A stretch of DNA of 64,000 nt from an uncultured Bifidobacterium sp. (GTDB lineage Bacteria; Actinomycetota; Actinomycetes; Actinomycetales; Bifidobacteriaceae). Location of the stretch: contig NZ_CASEXV010000090.1 of the NCBI RefSeq assembly GCF_949292005.1, positions 1-64,000 on the forward strand. The letters are read 5' to 3'. The stretch's first letter is position 1. Each line of letters begins with the position of its first letter. The notes beneath the pieces were generated by a model. That model made no database searches, was not told where the DNA came from, and saw only the letters and a list, made by a program, of their open reading frames with translations. A program made the position numbers and the translations under genes. Below, one piece after another: positions 36,544 to 47,952 of the stretch.

Positions 36544-37255
36544 CACCGCGTGATGCCGCCATCCTCTTCTTCACCACTTGGGCGTATTCGTCCACATACT
36601 CCTGTCCGCCCATACGCGCTATCTCGGCGATAATACGGTCGGTGAGTGACCGCAGCTCCTCGTGGGTGACATCCCCCGGGTCACGACGTCCCACCTGGAT
36701 GGGACGGCCATAGATCACCGTGGTGCGGCCTTTGGAGGGAATGGTCTGTCCTGGCTTCTGTATCTCTCGGCTGCCGATTATCGCCGTGGGTATGATCGGG
36801 CATCCGGTTTCGAAGGCCAGCCGCGCCACACCGGTATGCCCGCGATACAGCCGGCCATCCGGGCTGCGCGTGCCCTCGATGTGTATTCCGAAGAGATGCC
36901 CGTCCTCGATGATCGTCCTGGCATGACGGAGGGCGCCTAGAGATTTGGATCCACCTGATCGGTCCACGGGAAACACGCCAACCGAGGTGAACCACCATGC
37001 GATGAACCGGCCCTTGAGCCCCTTTCCTTCGAAATACTCGGCCTTCCCCATGAAATGAATCATCCGGGGACAGGTGAGCGGCAGCAGCGCGTCATCGATG
37101 ACCGCAAGATGGTTCGCGGCAACGATGCCACCGCCAGTCGAGGGGATGTTGTTCAGACCTTGCGCGGTGGGATGCACCCGACGTCGGGCCACTGGTCCCA
37201 GAAGACGAACGAAAAACCAATAGAGCACCGAATGTCCTCCCTGCCTTCTTCTCAT
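36524..37255 (-). CDS. plsC: 1-acyl-sn-glycerol-3-phosphate acyltransferase (PlsC-like)
   Basis: A 243-residue membrane-associated acyltransferase. The catalytic HX4D is NHLAVID, and the glycerol-phosphate-binding EGTRSP follows. It makes phosphatidic acid for phospholipid synthesis; other lysophospholipid acceptors are possible. The frame is open to 37357, but the ATG at 37255 (MRRRQGGHSVLYWFF) fits the family best. It has no clear ribosome site. It converges on pknB and is divergent from the small membrane protein gene. Confidence 0.9.
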   Translation of the reverse strand: MRRRQGGHSVLYWFFVRLLGPVARRRVHPTAQGLNNIPSTGGGIVAANHLAVIDDALLPLTCPRMIHFMGKAEYFEGKGLKGRFIAWWFTSVGVFPVDRSGGSKSLGALRHARTIIEDGHLFGIHIEGTRSPDGRLYRGHTGVARLAFETGCPIIPTAIIGSREIQKPGQTIPSKGRTTVIYGRPIQVGRRDPGDVTHEELRSLTDRIIAEIARMGGQEYVDEYAQVVKKRMAASRGVTQPSK

Positions 37256-37286
37256 TTTGACATCCCGCACCATTACAGTGGGGATT

Positions 37287-37805
37287 ATGACTGACACCAA
37301 CAATAGCAATGTCCCTCGCCCGCAACCGGACGACTCCGGATCCTCGTCCGAGGACATGTGGCGTGAGTTCGAGAAGGAGCATGCGCAGGAGCTTCAGGAC
37401 GTCGCCTCGTCACGCAGCGCCAAACGCTTCGAGCGTCATATCAAGCGCCAGCGCAAGAAGGCCCTTCTCTCAGTCGACGACCTTGCCAATGGGGCGTTCA
37501 CCGACGACGTTCCCTCATCCGGTCCGCGGGATTTCACACACTCGAGCGTTTTGTCCTCACCTGACGACGAGTTTGTCCCACCGGATCCCCATCATGAACG
37601 GCCACGGGCGTCAATCGCCGTCTTTGCTGTCCTGTTTGTGGCGGGAATACTGGCGATCATTGCATCCACGGTGGTCTCGGGGCTGACGAACACTCTGGTG
37701 TTGGTCGCCGGCGTGAGTGCCGTAATCGGTGGGGTGGGACTGATCAACACCCGCAGGCCGCACGCTCCGGGCCGCCGTGATGGAGACGATGGGGCACGGG
37801 TATAG
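37287..37805 (+). CDS. conserved small membrane protein (DUF3040-like layout)
   Basis: A 172-residue protein. A charged N-terminal part (about 1-105) includes a Lys/Arg-rich segment (KRFERHIKRQRKKALL). Two close hydrophobic helices follow (IAVFAVLFVAGILAIIASTVV and LVLVAGVSAVIGGVGLI), then a short basic tail. The layout, soluble helix plus TM hairpin, is like actinobacterial DUF3040, but I cannot confirm it. The function is unknown. The ATG at 37287 has GTGGGG upstream. Confidence 0.65.
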   Translation: MTDTNNSNVPRPQPDDSGSSSEDMWREFEKEHAQELQDVASSRSAKRFERHIKRQRKKALLSVDDLANGAFTDDVPSSGPRDFTHSSVLSSPDDEFVPPDPHHERPRASIAVFAVLFVAGILAIIASTVVSGLTNTLVLVAGVSAVIGGVGLINTRRPHAPGRRDGDDGARV

Positions 37806-37852
37806 TCGAACATCTCCATTGTCCGCCGTTGGAATCTGAACGTGAATCGCAT

Positions 37853-37875
37853 GAATCCGTGAATCGCACGGATTC
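37853..37875 (+). terminator. 9-bp hairpin after the small membrane protein gene
   Basis: GAATCCGTG (37853-37861) pairs perfectly with CACGGATTC (37867-37875) around five bases. It lies about 50 bp beyond the stop at 37805. It has no U-tract but is well placed for a terminator or 3' end. Confidence 0.4.
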
Positions 37876-37896
37876 GAGGATATGGAGTCCCACATA

Positions 37897-37933
37897 GTCG
37901 TGGCCCCGGTTCGATGAGGAACCGGGACCACGA
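37897..37933. terminator. 16-bp hairpin between convergent genes, trpD side
   Basis: GTCGTGGCCCCGGTTC (37897-37912) pairs with GAACCGGGACCACGAC (37918-37933) with one mismatch and a 5-nt loop. It lies about 38 bp beyond the trpD stop, in the gap shared with the convergent membrane-protein gene, so it could act in both directions. No U-tract is seen. Confidence 0.55.
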
Positions 37934-37970
37934 CGAGCAGCCGCCACTTCGACAGCCACCACGTGATTCG

Positions 37971-39017
37971 TCATCTGCGGGCAGCGGCGAGCCACCGGTC
38001 AAGAAGTCTGGCCGCGCGCGAGGAATCGACAGCCTCCTCGGCAAGCGCGTAGGCCTGAGAGAACCGATCCGACAGCGAGGCTTCTGGATCCGACAACTCA
38101 CGCCCATCGGCCACAATCGCCGAGGCTGCGTTAAGCAAAGCTGTCGAACGGAACGGAACGTCCTCGCCCGCAAGGAAAGCCCTCATCCGAGAGGCGTTGT
38201 AGGCCGGCTCCCCCCCGCGGAGGTCCTCCACGGTAACCCGTTCCAGTCCCAGCTCCTCGGCGGGATCGAACTCGGTCTCGGAAATCTTCCCGTCACGGAT
38301 TTCCCATACGGAGACAGGACCCGTCGGAGCCATCTCATCCAACCCCTCGGAGGATGTGTAGACCATTCCCGTCTGGCCGCGCTTCGCGTACACCTCGGCC
38401 ATAATGGGACTCAACCGCCGATCGGCGCAGCCGATGGCGACATGCTGTGGATTCGCGGGATTCGTGAGCGGTCCAAGAACGTTGAAGACGCAGGGAATGC
38501 CCAGCGCGGAACGAACGGGTCCCACAAAGCGCATGGCGGGATGGAACGTCTTCGCAAAGGCGAAAGTGATCCCCACCTCCTCGCCGATTTCCCCGACCCG
38601 CCCCGGAGTCAGATCCAGAGGAAGGCCAAGCGCCTCAAGACAGTCGGCCGCGCCACATTTGCTGGAGGCGGCCCTGTTCCCGTGTTTGACGATCCTGACG
38701 CCGGTCGATGCCGCGACGACGGATGCCATCGTCGACAGATTCACGGTCGCGGCGCCATCCCCACCGGTGCCGACGATATCCGTCGTCTCACCGGAGACCT
38801 CCAAAGGAACGGCATGAGACACCATGGCCTGCGCCGCCCCATATACCTCGGCGCTTGTCAGGCCCAGCTGCTGCTGCGTGGCCAGCACCGCGCCGACGGC
38901 GGCAGGATTCGCATCCCCCTCCATGAGGTCGTTCACAAACCACTCGGACTCCTCCGCGCTGAGATGGTTTCCAGCGATGAGTCTGGTGAGAATCGACTTC
39001 CATGTGATCTCCGCCAT
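37971..39017 (-). CDS. trpD: anthranilate phosphoribosyltransferase
   Basis: A 348-residue enzyme of tryptophan synthesis joining anthranilate to PRPP. The PRPP motif GTGGDGAATVNLST and the anthranilate-site motif KHGNRAASSKCGAADCLEALG are both intact. The length is normal. The ATG at 39017 follows GGAGGAAAC. No other trp gene is near, so its control here is independent of a trp operon. It lies downstream of secA on the same strand after a 248-bp gap. Confidence 0.95.
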   Translation of the reverse strand: MAEITWKSILTRLIAGNHLSAEESEWFVNDLMEGDANPAAVGAVLATQQQLGLTSAEVYGAAQAMVSHAVPLEVSGETTDIVGTGGDGAATVNLSTMASVVAASTGVRIVKHGNRAASSKCGAADCLEALGLPLDLTPGRVGEIGEEVGITFAFAKTFHPAMRFVGPVRSALGIPCVFNVLGPLTNPANPQHVAIGCADRRLSPIMAEVYAKRGQTGMVYTSSEGLDEMAPTGPVSVWEIRDGKISETEFDPAEELGLERVTVEDLRGGEPAYNASRMRAFLAGEDVPFRSTALLNAASAIVADGRELSDPEASLSDRFSQAYALAEEAVDSSRAARLLDRWLAAARR

Positions 39018-39190
39018 GTTTCCTCCTTAGTGCGCGATGAGGCGATGTTGAGTACGCGGACAACAATCATGTCCACACAGCGAATTGTAGTGTTCCTCCG
39101 CCGTGTCTACGTCTTCGTGTCCATAATGGATGCCCTCTCGCGCAGGTTCGACGGGATTAGGGCGTACGGCCGCAGCAGGGATATGACGAA

Positions 39191-39231
39191 GGGCTCGGAC
39201 GACGACCAAAGTCGCAACGCCATCCGAGCCC
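39191..39231 (-). terminator. terminator of secA
   Basis: GGGCTCGGA (39191-39199) pairs with TCCGAGCCC (39223-39231), and an inner CGAC/GTCG stem forms within. It is about 35 bp beyond the secA stop and, read leftward, is followed by TTCGTC. The rest of the 248-bp gap 39018-39265 shows no convincing gene. Confidence 0.6.
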
Positions 39232-39265
39232 CGCCGGACCTCAGCCAATCATCATGGCCAGGCCG

Positions 39266-42151
<2,886 letters not shown>

Positions 42152-42343
42152 GTTCCTGCTCCCTCGTTCCACAAGTCATCAACGAGCATATCCCGAAACC
42201 ATGCGTCCGGGCACAAACCTTGTCTAAGTGTACGCGACCACGGCGATAACACCCCGAAATCTTTCTCCGGCCATACGCCGCTCCTTCCCCGCGATTTCCA
42301 GAGACGTCCCACGCCGGTGGCGCCTGGGGAAGAAGCCCCATGG

Positions 42344-42376
42344 AAAGAGGGGCCACGCGATGACACGTGACCCCTT
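42344..42376 (-). terminator. rho-independent terminator of hpf
   Basis: AGGGGCCACG (42349-42358) pairs with CGTGACCCCT (42367-42376), with one G-U pair, around 8 bases. Read leftward it is followed by CTTTCC. It lies 17 bp beyond the hpf stop. The rest of the 241-bp gap to secA holds nothing I recognise. Confidence 0.6.
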
Positions 42377-42392
42377 CATGCGGGCGGTTTCG

Positions 42393-43085
42393 CTACTTAT
42401 CGGATGCTCCGGCCTTGGGCTGCGCCTTGACGTTCTCAGGGGTGTCGATTTCGAAGACCCCGTAGCTCCAGCCATGACGGTGGTAAACCACCGACGGCCT
42501 TCCCGTCGCCTTGTTGACGAACAGGAAGAAGTCGTGTCCGATCAGCTCCATCTCGTACAACGCCTCATCGATACTCATGGGCTCGGCCACATGCAGTTTG
42601 CGACGGATGACGATTGGCGTGTCACCCACCTGGACCTCCACCGACTCCCCCGGTCCCAGATCCGACGCGACCGCCGCTTCGGGGCTGGTCAAGGGCTCCT
42701 GATCCGCAAGCTCCTCGGAGCCCTCCGCACCACCATCATCCACACCGGTTCCCAAGGACTGCATCGGAACATATCCACGACGGTGGTCCTTGCGCCGGTC
42801 CCTGGCGCGGCGAAGACGCAAAGTGAGTTTATCCAGCGCCATATCAAGGGCACTGAACTCATCAGCGCTCGATGCCTCGGCCCTCACAACAGTGCTCCCC
42901 GCGACGACGGTTATCTCCACGCGTCGCGCCGTGTCCGCCTGACGGGGGTTGCCCTCGTGAGTCAGCACCACCTGCGCGCGCTGCGTATCAGGCGCTATGG
43001 CGGTCACACGATTCATCTTGCTCTCGACGACATCACGGAACTTCTGCTTGATCTGCGTGTGGCGTCCGGTAACGACGATCTCCAT
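42393..43085 (-). CDS. hpf: ribosome hibernation promoting factor, long form
   Basis: A 230-residue long HPF. The N-terminal RaiA-like domain (about 1-105, MEIVVTGRHTQI) binds the 30S decoding site. A linker of about 55 residues leads to the C-terminal dimerisation domain (about 165-220, IVIRRKLHVAEPMSIDEALYEM and FFLFVNKATG) that joins two 70S ribosomes into a 100S particle. The ATG at 43085 follows AAGGAGG; the upstream open frame to 43460 runs into rnpB and is not coding. It is divergent from rnpB. Confidence 0.96.
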   Translation of the reverse strand: MEIVVTGRHTQIKQKFRDVVESKMNRVTAIAPDTQRAQVVLTHEGNPRQADTARRVEITVVAGSTVVRAEASSADEFSALDMALDKLTLRLRRARDRRKDHRRGYVPMQSLGTGVDDGGAEGSEELADQEPLTSPEAAVASDLGPGESVEVQVGDTPIVIRRKLHVAEPMSIDEALYEMELIGHDFFLFVNKATGRPSVVYHRHGWSYGVFEIDTPENVKAQPKAGASDK

Positions 43086-43160
43086 GTGGACCTCCTTGAC
43101 AATCAGGCGGGAACGACCCGCCATCTGCGTTCCAACGGCTGCCTTGCCATCGGTACGTCC

Positions 43161-43166
43161 ATTGTA
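43161..43166 (-). promoter_or_regulatory. possible -10 box of hpf
   Basis: TACAAT on the minus strand, about 76 bp before the hpf start, is a good -10 match. No convincing -35 sits at the right distance. Confidence 0.3.
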
Positions 43167-43246
43167 GCCACGCGCGACGCAACACTCACCCCCAATCCGC
43201 GCCACGCGAAGCGACGGTGGGACGACACGCGTTTGAGGTGGGACGC

Positions 43247-43255
43247 TGTTATGAT
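43247..43255 (+). promoter_or_regulatory. extended -10 promoter of rnpB
   Basis: TGTTATGAT is an extended -10 element (TGn followed by TATGAT). Its end is 8 bp before the first base of the rnpB P1 helix, so the predicted transcript start coincides with the RNA 5' end. Confidence 0.55.
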
Positions 43256-43262
43256 TGTTCCC

Positions 43263-43612
43263 GCGAGACCCCCTGATGGCCGCGACCCCTTTGGGGCTGA
43301 GGAACTTCCGGGCTCCACAGAGCACGATGGCGGATAACGTCCGCCCAGGGTGACCTGAGAGATAGCGCAACAGAGAACAGACCGCCCCGAATTTCGGGGT
43401 AAGGGTGAAACGGCGGTGCAAGAGACCACCGGGCCACTGGTAACAGCGGTCGCATGGCAAGCCTCATCGGGAGCAAGGCCAAGCAGAAGGCATCAAGGGC
43501 TGCTCGCCCGCGCCTTCGGGTAGGCCGCTGGAGCCTGGCGGCAACGTCAGGTCGAGATGGATGGCCATCCGCATGGAAACATGTGACAGAACCCGGGGTA
43601 TGGAGGTCTCGC
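43263..43612 (+). ncRNA. rnpB: RNase P RNA, bacterial type A
   Basis: The 5' GCGAGACC (43263-43270) pairs with 3' GGTCTCGC (43605-43612) to form helix P1. The conserved core is plain: GAGGAAcTTCCGGGCTC after the P2/P3 region, AGGGTGA and the AGAgATAGCgcAACAGA stretch, the GGTAAGGGTGAAACGGcGG segment, then GACAGAACCCGGGgTATGG before the 3' arm. At about 350 nt it matches actinobacterial RNase P RNA. The ribozyme cleaves tRNA 5' leaders with RnpA. It is divergent from hpf and convergent with recX. Confidence 0.95.
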
Positions 43613-43725
43613 ACACACTTCATCGGCATTCCACCCCATTTGATGCCACGCTTCCACCGGACATCACAGGAATACGGGGGATTGCACTGACTCCGCTTTC
43701 ACTGAGCTCATCGATGCGCCGGTCA

Positions 43726-44346
43726 TCACCACTGATCGAAAAATTCCCTCGCGACGGTTCTGACATCCTCGGATTCATGACCTTCGCGCCCCGCCGTCGC
43801 CCACAACCTGCGCAGGCACGTCCGCCGATCGCAGCCCCTCGTCCTCGATCTCACTGATTCCGCCATACGACGCGCCGATTCAAGGAAAAGCCCCTCGCTC
43901 TTCGCATGGGCAAGCAGATCGTCCGCCAGATTCCTGTCCACACGTCGACGAGAAAACTCCACGGCCACTCCTCTGGATCCCATGCACCGTTTCAGGCAAT
44001 GGTCAAGAAGCATGCGCGCGTATTTCTCATCATCTATAAGACCAACGCGTATCAACGACTCAACAACATCATCCACAACCTCGCGCGGGTACTCCTTGGC
44101 GATAAGACGCTCCCGCATCGCCTGCGACGAGCGCGGGGCCGCGTCCAAAAGGCGCAAAGCCGATTCCCGACAGGCGTCACATCCACCATCCTCGGCGTCA
44201 CGCGTTCGGCCATGATGCGGGGACCGCGGAAACGACGCATCACCTCGTATCAGTCCATCACTGTGTCTCTGTCCGAAATCGTCATTCCGCGCGTCACTCT
44301 CCACCGCCACGGGATGGGAACGAAGAAAACCATCGACGTCGATCAT
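43726..44346 (-). CDS. recX: regulatory protein RecX
   Basis: A 206-residue helical RecA modulator. ALRLLDAAPRSSQAMRERLIAKEYPREVVDDVVESLIRVGLIDDEKYARM is the typical RecX repeat. The N-terminal 60 residues are an extension rich in His, Arg and Asp that lacks family similarity. RecX binds and limits RecA filaments. The ATG at 44346 overlaps the recA stop as ATGA, so the two are translationally coupled. No good terminator is seen in the 113 bp between recX and rnpB. Confidence 0.9.
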   Translation of the reverse strand: MIDVDGFLRSHPVAVESDARNDDFGQRHSDGLIRGDASFPRSPHHGRTRDAEDGGCDACRESALRLLDAAPRSSQAMRERLIAKEYPREVVDDVVESLIRVGLIDDEKYARMLLDHCLKRCMGSRGVAVEFSRRRVDRNLADDLLAHAKSEGLFLESARRMAESVRSRTRGCDRRTCLRRLWATAGREGHESEDVRTVAREFFDQW

Positions 44347-45497
44347 GCCGCGTTTGTCGACGACTCATCCGTGGTCCCGGCTGAGTCGTCGGAACCGTTC
44401 TGCCCATCGCCGTCGTCCCCGGCATCGGGATCGGGAATAAGTCCGAATTCCACCTTGACCTTGTTCTCAATCTCATCCGTAATCGCGGGATTGTCCTTGA
44501 GGAACTTGCGGACGTTCTCACGGCCCTGACCGAGCTGGTCTCCGTTATAGGTGAACCATGATCCCGATTTCTTGACCACATTGCCCTGCAGGGCCATATC
44601 AAGAATCGACCCCTCCTTTGATATGCCCTCGCCATACAACACGTCGAATTCAGCGGATTTAAACGGCGGAGCCATCTTGTTTTTGACGACCTTGACCCTG
44701 GTACGGTTGCCTACGGCCTCATCACCATTCTTCAGAGTCTGTATGCGTCGAATGTCAAGACGGACCGACGAATAGAACTTCAGAGCCTTCCCACCCGTTG
44801 TGGTCTCGGGATTTCCGAAGAAGACACCGATCTTCTCGCGCAACTGGTTGATGAAGATGGCAGTGGTGCCGGCCTGGGCAAGAGCCCCGGTCATCTTTCT
44901 CAAAGCCTGACTCATAAGCCGCGCCTGTAGTCCCACATGGCTGTCACCCATCTCGCCCTCGATCTCGGCTTTGGGCACCAGCGCCGCCACCGAGTCAATG
45001 ACGATAACATCCAAAGCCCCTGACCGTATGAGCATGTCGGCGATCTCCAGCGCCTGCTCCCCGTTGTCCGGCTGAGACACCACCAAGGCATCCGTGTCCA
45101 CGCCCAGATGTCTGGCGTACACGGGATCAAGAGCGTGCTCCGCGTCGATGAAGGCGGCCACTCCCCCCTTCTTCTGCGCATTGGCGACGACATGAAGGGC
45201 GAGAGTCGTTTTGCCGGAGGATTCGGGACCGTATATCTCGACGATCCTGCCACGCGGAAGGCCTCCGATGCCAAGAGCCATATCCAGAGCCAACGAACCG
45301 GTGGGAATGATCTCAACGTTCTGAGGGGGCTTGTCTCCCAACCTCATCGCCGAACCCTTACCAAAATTGCGCTCAACCTGCTCCAGCGCCGTGTTCAAGG
45401 CGGCCTGGCGCCGAGGGTCCACCCCGGGAACGTCCTTATCGGTGGAATCATGCCTCTCGGCGGACGTCCTTGCGGAGGACTTTGTACGTTGCGCCAT
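44343..45497 (-). CDS. recA: recombinase RecA
   Basis: A 384-residue RecA. Walker A is GPESSGKT and Walker B is in LDVIVIDSVAAL. The L1/L2 DNA-binding region includes INQLREKIGVFFGNPETTTGGKALKFY. The tail is acidic and Asp/Gly/Ser-rich. It promotes strand exchange and LexA self-cleavage. The frame opens far upstream, but the ATG at 45497 has AAGGAG seven bases before it. A perfect LexA-type box at 45633-45646 lies 136 bp upstream. Confidence 0.98.
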   Translation of the reverse strand: MAQRTKSSARTSAERHDSTDKDVPGVDPRRQAALNTALEQVERNFGKGSAMRLGDKPPQNVEIIPTGSLALDMALGIGGLPRGRIVEIYGPESSGKTTLALHVVANAQKKGGVAAFIDAEHALDPVYARHLGVDTDALVVSQPDNGEQALEIADMLIRSGALDVIVIDSVAALVPKAEIEGEMGDSHVGLQARLMSQALRKMTGALAQAGTTAIFINQLREKIGVFFGNPETTTGGKALKFYSSVRLDIRRIQTLKNGDEAVGNRTRVKVVKNKMAPPFKSAEFDVLYGEGISKEGSILDMALQGNVVKKSGSWFTYNGDQLGQGRENVRKFLKDNPAITDEIENKVKVEFGLIPDPDAGDDGDGQNGSDDSAGTTDESSTNAA

Positions 45498-45632
45498 CGC
45501 TTCTCCTTGCTTCATTCCGTGGGATCGACTCGAACGCCCACAATAGATGCGGCCGCCATACCGGATCGGCTGACACGTCCCCTGTGGCCAAACGGCGGGA
45601 ACCCATCGACATGGCCACAATACACCATCGTA

Positions 45633-45646
45633 CGAACATATGTTCG
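45633..45646. promoter_or_regulatory. LexA (SOS) box of recA
   Basis: CGAACATATGTTCG is a perfect match to the CGAAC-N4-GTTCG operator used by LexA in actinobacteria and Gram-positives. It lies between DUF3046 and recA, 136 bp ahead of the recA start. SOS control of recA-recX is therefore well supported. Confidence 0.88.
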
Positions 45647-45689
45647 AATGCGGTGCCATTAGGCCATCCCCCACATCAAACGCCCGGAA

Positions 45690-45938
45690 TCAGCCCAACG
45701 CCCGAAAGGACATCGGAAGGGGGGGCGCATTATGGATCCCTCCCCATCTGCGTGAATCCGGAACGCCCATCTGATCACACAGGACATTCCACACGATTCG
45801 CGGCTCGGTTCCGCGCGCCAGAGCCTCAAGAACCGTGGCGCCATCCAGCGCGGTAAGGCACAGATCACGCGAGACGCTCCGGCCATAGGCGCGCCCGAAC
45901 ACCTCGTCTACCAATTGCCAGAACTCACGTTCCCTCAC
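45690..45938 (-). CDS. DUF3046 family protein
   Basis: An 82-residue actinobacterial protein of unknown function. REFWQLVDEVFGRAYGRSVSRDLCLTALDGATVLEALARGTEPRIVWNVLC matches the DUF3046 pattern, and the family is characteristically found next to recA. GTG at 45938 has GAGGATGATGCT ahead of it and begins at the family start (VREREFW); the ATG at 45968 is less likely. It is upstream of recA with a 192-bp gap holding the SOS box. Confidence 0.87.
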   Translation of the reverse strand: MREREFWQLVDEVFGRAYGRSVSRDLCLTALDGATVLEALARGTEPRIVWNVLCDQMGVPDSRRWGGIHNAPPLPMSFRALG

Positions 45939-46019
45939 AGCATCATCCTCTGCGAAACGACACGCCATACGCCCACCATCGGCAATGGCGCCATCAATAA
46001 AAGATCAGAAACCATTGGG

Positions 46020-46532
46020 TCACGCGTCGATGGAATCAAGATAATCTGCGACCATCCTCAGCATCTGCGCCGTGCTCAAGCCCAGAGCCTCGGAAATCGA
46101 GCTGAGCAGCTCGGAGCTCGCCTCCTTCTGACCCCTCTCCACTTCGGAGAGATAGCCAAGAGACACCCCGGCCTTCTCACTCACCTCGCGAAGCGTTTTA
46201 CGATCCCGCGTGCGAAGGTCGCGAAGAACATGGCCTATCGCCTCCCTCAGCGAGACGTCCCGAGAGCTCCCCTCGCTCTCCCGCCTCCTCGTGGTGGACC
46301 GGGCCGCGCGCTCATGTTCGGCATCCTCCTCCATCCACATCCGGCCGAGTGCCGCCTGACGGTCATCCTTGGCCTTCTTCGCCGCGCGGGCCATAACAAC
46401 CTGCCTTTGCGCAAACATCACCGCCCTGCGCTGCGCGGGAGTGAGATCCCGCATCCTGGCAGCCGATGGCGCAGCGCCGATTCTCACGACATCCTGATCA
46501 CGACGCTCGTCCTCTCGTGTCATGGTTTCCAT
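46020..46532 (-). CDS. clgR: ClgR-like XRE-family transcriptional regulator
   Basis: A 170-residue protein. The C-terminal Cro/C1-type helix-turn-helix is LREVSEKAGVSLGYLSEVERGQKEASSELLSSISEALGL, matching ClgR. The N-terminal 95 residues are charged, helical and unlike the short ClgR of other actinobacteria. ClgR activates clpP and clpC genes and is itself a Clp substrate in Streptomyces and Corynebacterium; in Bifidobacterium breve it controls clpP. A candidate site lies ahead of clpP1. The start may be the ATG at 46532 (GGGGTG upstream) or at 46523. Confidence 0.85.
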   Translation of the reverse strand: METMTREDERRDQDVVRIGAAPSAARMRDLTPAQRRAVMFAQRQVVMARAAKKAKDDRQAALGRMWMEEDAEHERAARSTTRRRESEGSSRDVSLREAIGHVLRDLRTRDRKTLREVSEKAGVSLGYLSEVERGQKEASSELLSSISEALGLSTAQMLRMVADYLDSIDA

Positions 46533-46598
46533 TGCGCACCCCATTTCTGCCGGTAACGTTCAGTACGTACGCCATATACAACACGTCGAATCGTGGGA

Positions 46599-47204
46599 TT
46601 ATTCCCAATCAGACGATGTGACATGGCTCACATAGCGCAAGGCGGCATCAACCGCATAACGGCGTATGCGCCCCCGGTCGCCATGGGCCGTGACCCGCAT
46701 AACATGGACGCCGGCATCATCCGAAACACCGCTCATGCTTACGCCCACATACACAAGCCCCTCCGGCATTCCCCTGCCATCGGGGCCGGGCCCGGCCACA
46801 CCAGTCGTCGACAGCCCCAGAACCCTACCTCCGTACACGGGCTGATCGAACAGGCGCGCGACCGCGGAAGCCATCTGCGCGGCGACGGTCGGATCAACCG
46901 CTCCACGGTCGCGCAGAACGTCGCGATTCACGCCGAGAATCGACGCCTTCGCCCTGACGTCATACGTCACTGCGGAACCCAGGAACACCGTCGACGCTCC
47001 AGGAACCCTCACAAAGGCATCCGCGAGCAGCCCTCCGGTCAACGATTCGGACACCGCGATGCGGACACCGCGCATCCGGCATTGAACCATCACCGAACGC
47101 GACAAGGCGTCGCATTCCCGATCGATATCGCCATCGGACATGCCGTCCAACCACGTGCCATCGTCATGCCAGTCGACGACGCCATCGGACGGCGACGCCA
47201 TCAT
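46599..47204 (-). CDS. pncC: CinA C-terminal family nicotinamide-nucleotide amidase
   Basis: A 201-residue stand-alone CinA C-terminal domain with a short N-terminal extension. ESLTGGLLADAFVRVPGAST and STTGVAGPGP are the signature. PncC deamidates NMN to nicotinic acid mononucleotide, a salvage step toward NAD. The ATG at 47204 overlaps the pgsA stop as ATGA, so it is translationally coupled. It is part of the ftsK-pgsA-pncC-clgR chain. Confidence 0.92.
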   Translation of the reverse strand: MMASPSDGVVDWHDDGTWLDGMSDGDIDRECDALSRSVMVQCRMRGVRIAVSESLTGGLLADAFVRVPGASTVFLGSAVTYDVRAKASILGVNRDVLRDRGAVDPTVAAQMASAVARLFDQPVYGGRVLGLSTTGVAGPGPDGRGMPEGLVYVGVSMSGVSDDAGVHVMRVTAHGDRGRIRRYAVDAALRYVSHVTSSDWE

Positions 47205-47869
47205 TCGTCCGACCCATCCTCAGAACCACGGCTCATCCGCGACCGACGCGCCCGGACCACACCAAGGACATACAGCGCGCCCGAGTACAGGCACAGGATC
47301 AGAGACAGATACACAACCGTGTAAGCGGCGACGTAATACACGTCAAGCCACATGGGAGAGGACTGCCACGAGGGCGCCAACGACCACGCGGGAAGCAGAA
47401 TCAGGCCCAGACCCACGCATTGCGCGAGCGTTTTGTATTTGCCCGCAGAGGAGGCCGCGATAACGCGTCCGCCCGTATCAATGACGAAGAACCTCATCAC
47501 GGTGATGCCGATCTCCCGAACAAGCATGAGAACCGTGACCCACCAATATATCTCACCGAAAACGGAGGCCACCACCAAGGCCGAGCCAATCAACAGCTTG
47601 TCGGCTATGGGATCCAGCAGCTTCCCCAGTTCGGTCACCTGATTGTGGGATCGCGCCATCCAGCCATCAAGTTTGTCGGTGGACGCGGCGACGATGAAGA
47701 GGATCGCGGCCGCCCAGCGCAACCGGACATTCGACACGCCCCAAGGTCCCGCCATGACATCGATGACGATGAAAACAATCACCAAAAGAATGCGTGTGTA
47801 CGTCACCAGATTCGGCGGGCTGTTCCAACCGTCAAGAAGCCTTCGTTCCGTATCATGAGCTTTCCGCAT
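47201..47869 (-). CDS. pgsA: CDP-diacylglycerol--glycerol-3-phosphate 3-phosphatidyltransferase
   Basis: A 222-residue integral membrane enzyme. The CDP-alcohol phosphotransferase motif is present as TDKLDGWMARSHNQVTELGKLLDPIADKLLI, with all four conserved Asp. About five TM segments. It makes phosphatidylglycerol phosphate. The frame opens upstream; the ATG at 47869 has GGTGGAG ahead. It lies 83 bp after ftsK. Confidence 0.93.
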   Translation of the reverse strand: MRKAHDTERRLLDGWNSPPNLVTYTRILLVIVFIVIDVMAGPWGVSNVRLRWAAAILFIVAASTDKLDGWMARSHNQVTELGKLLDPIADKLLIGSALVVASVFGEIYWWVTVLMLVREIGITVMRFFVIDTGGRVIAASSAGKYKTLAQCVGLGLILLPAWSLAPSWQSSPMWLDVYYVAAYTVVYLSLILCLYSGALYVLGVVRARRSRMSRGSEDGSDE

Positions 47870-47952
47870 GGACTCCACCTTAGCCCCACCAACACCCACA
47901 ACGTCGATACGCGCGAAACATCGTCCTGACAGGAATAGCCACCACTCCGGAC

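Noticed and set aside
39027..39248. 73-codon minus-strand frame in the trpD-secA gap
   Set aside because: No family pattern and no ribosome site; it overlaps the secA terminator hairpin.
43086..43460. Upstream extension of hpf
   Set aside because: The open frame to 43460 crosses the rnpB RNA gene; the ATG at 43085 with AAGGAGG is the true start.
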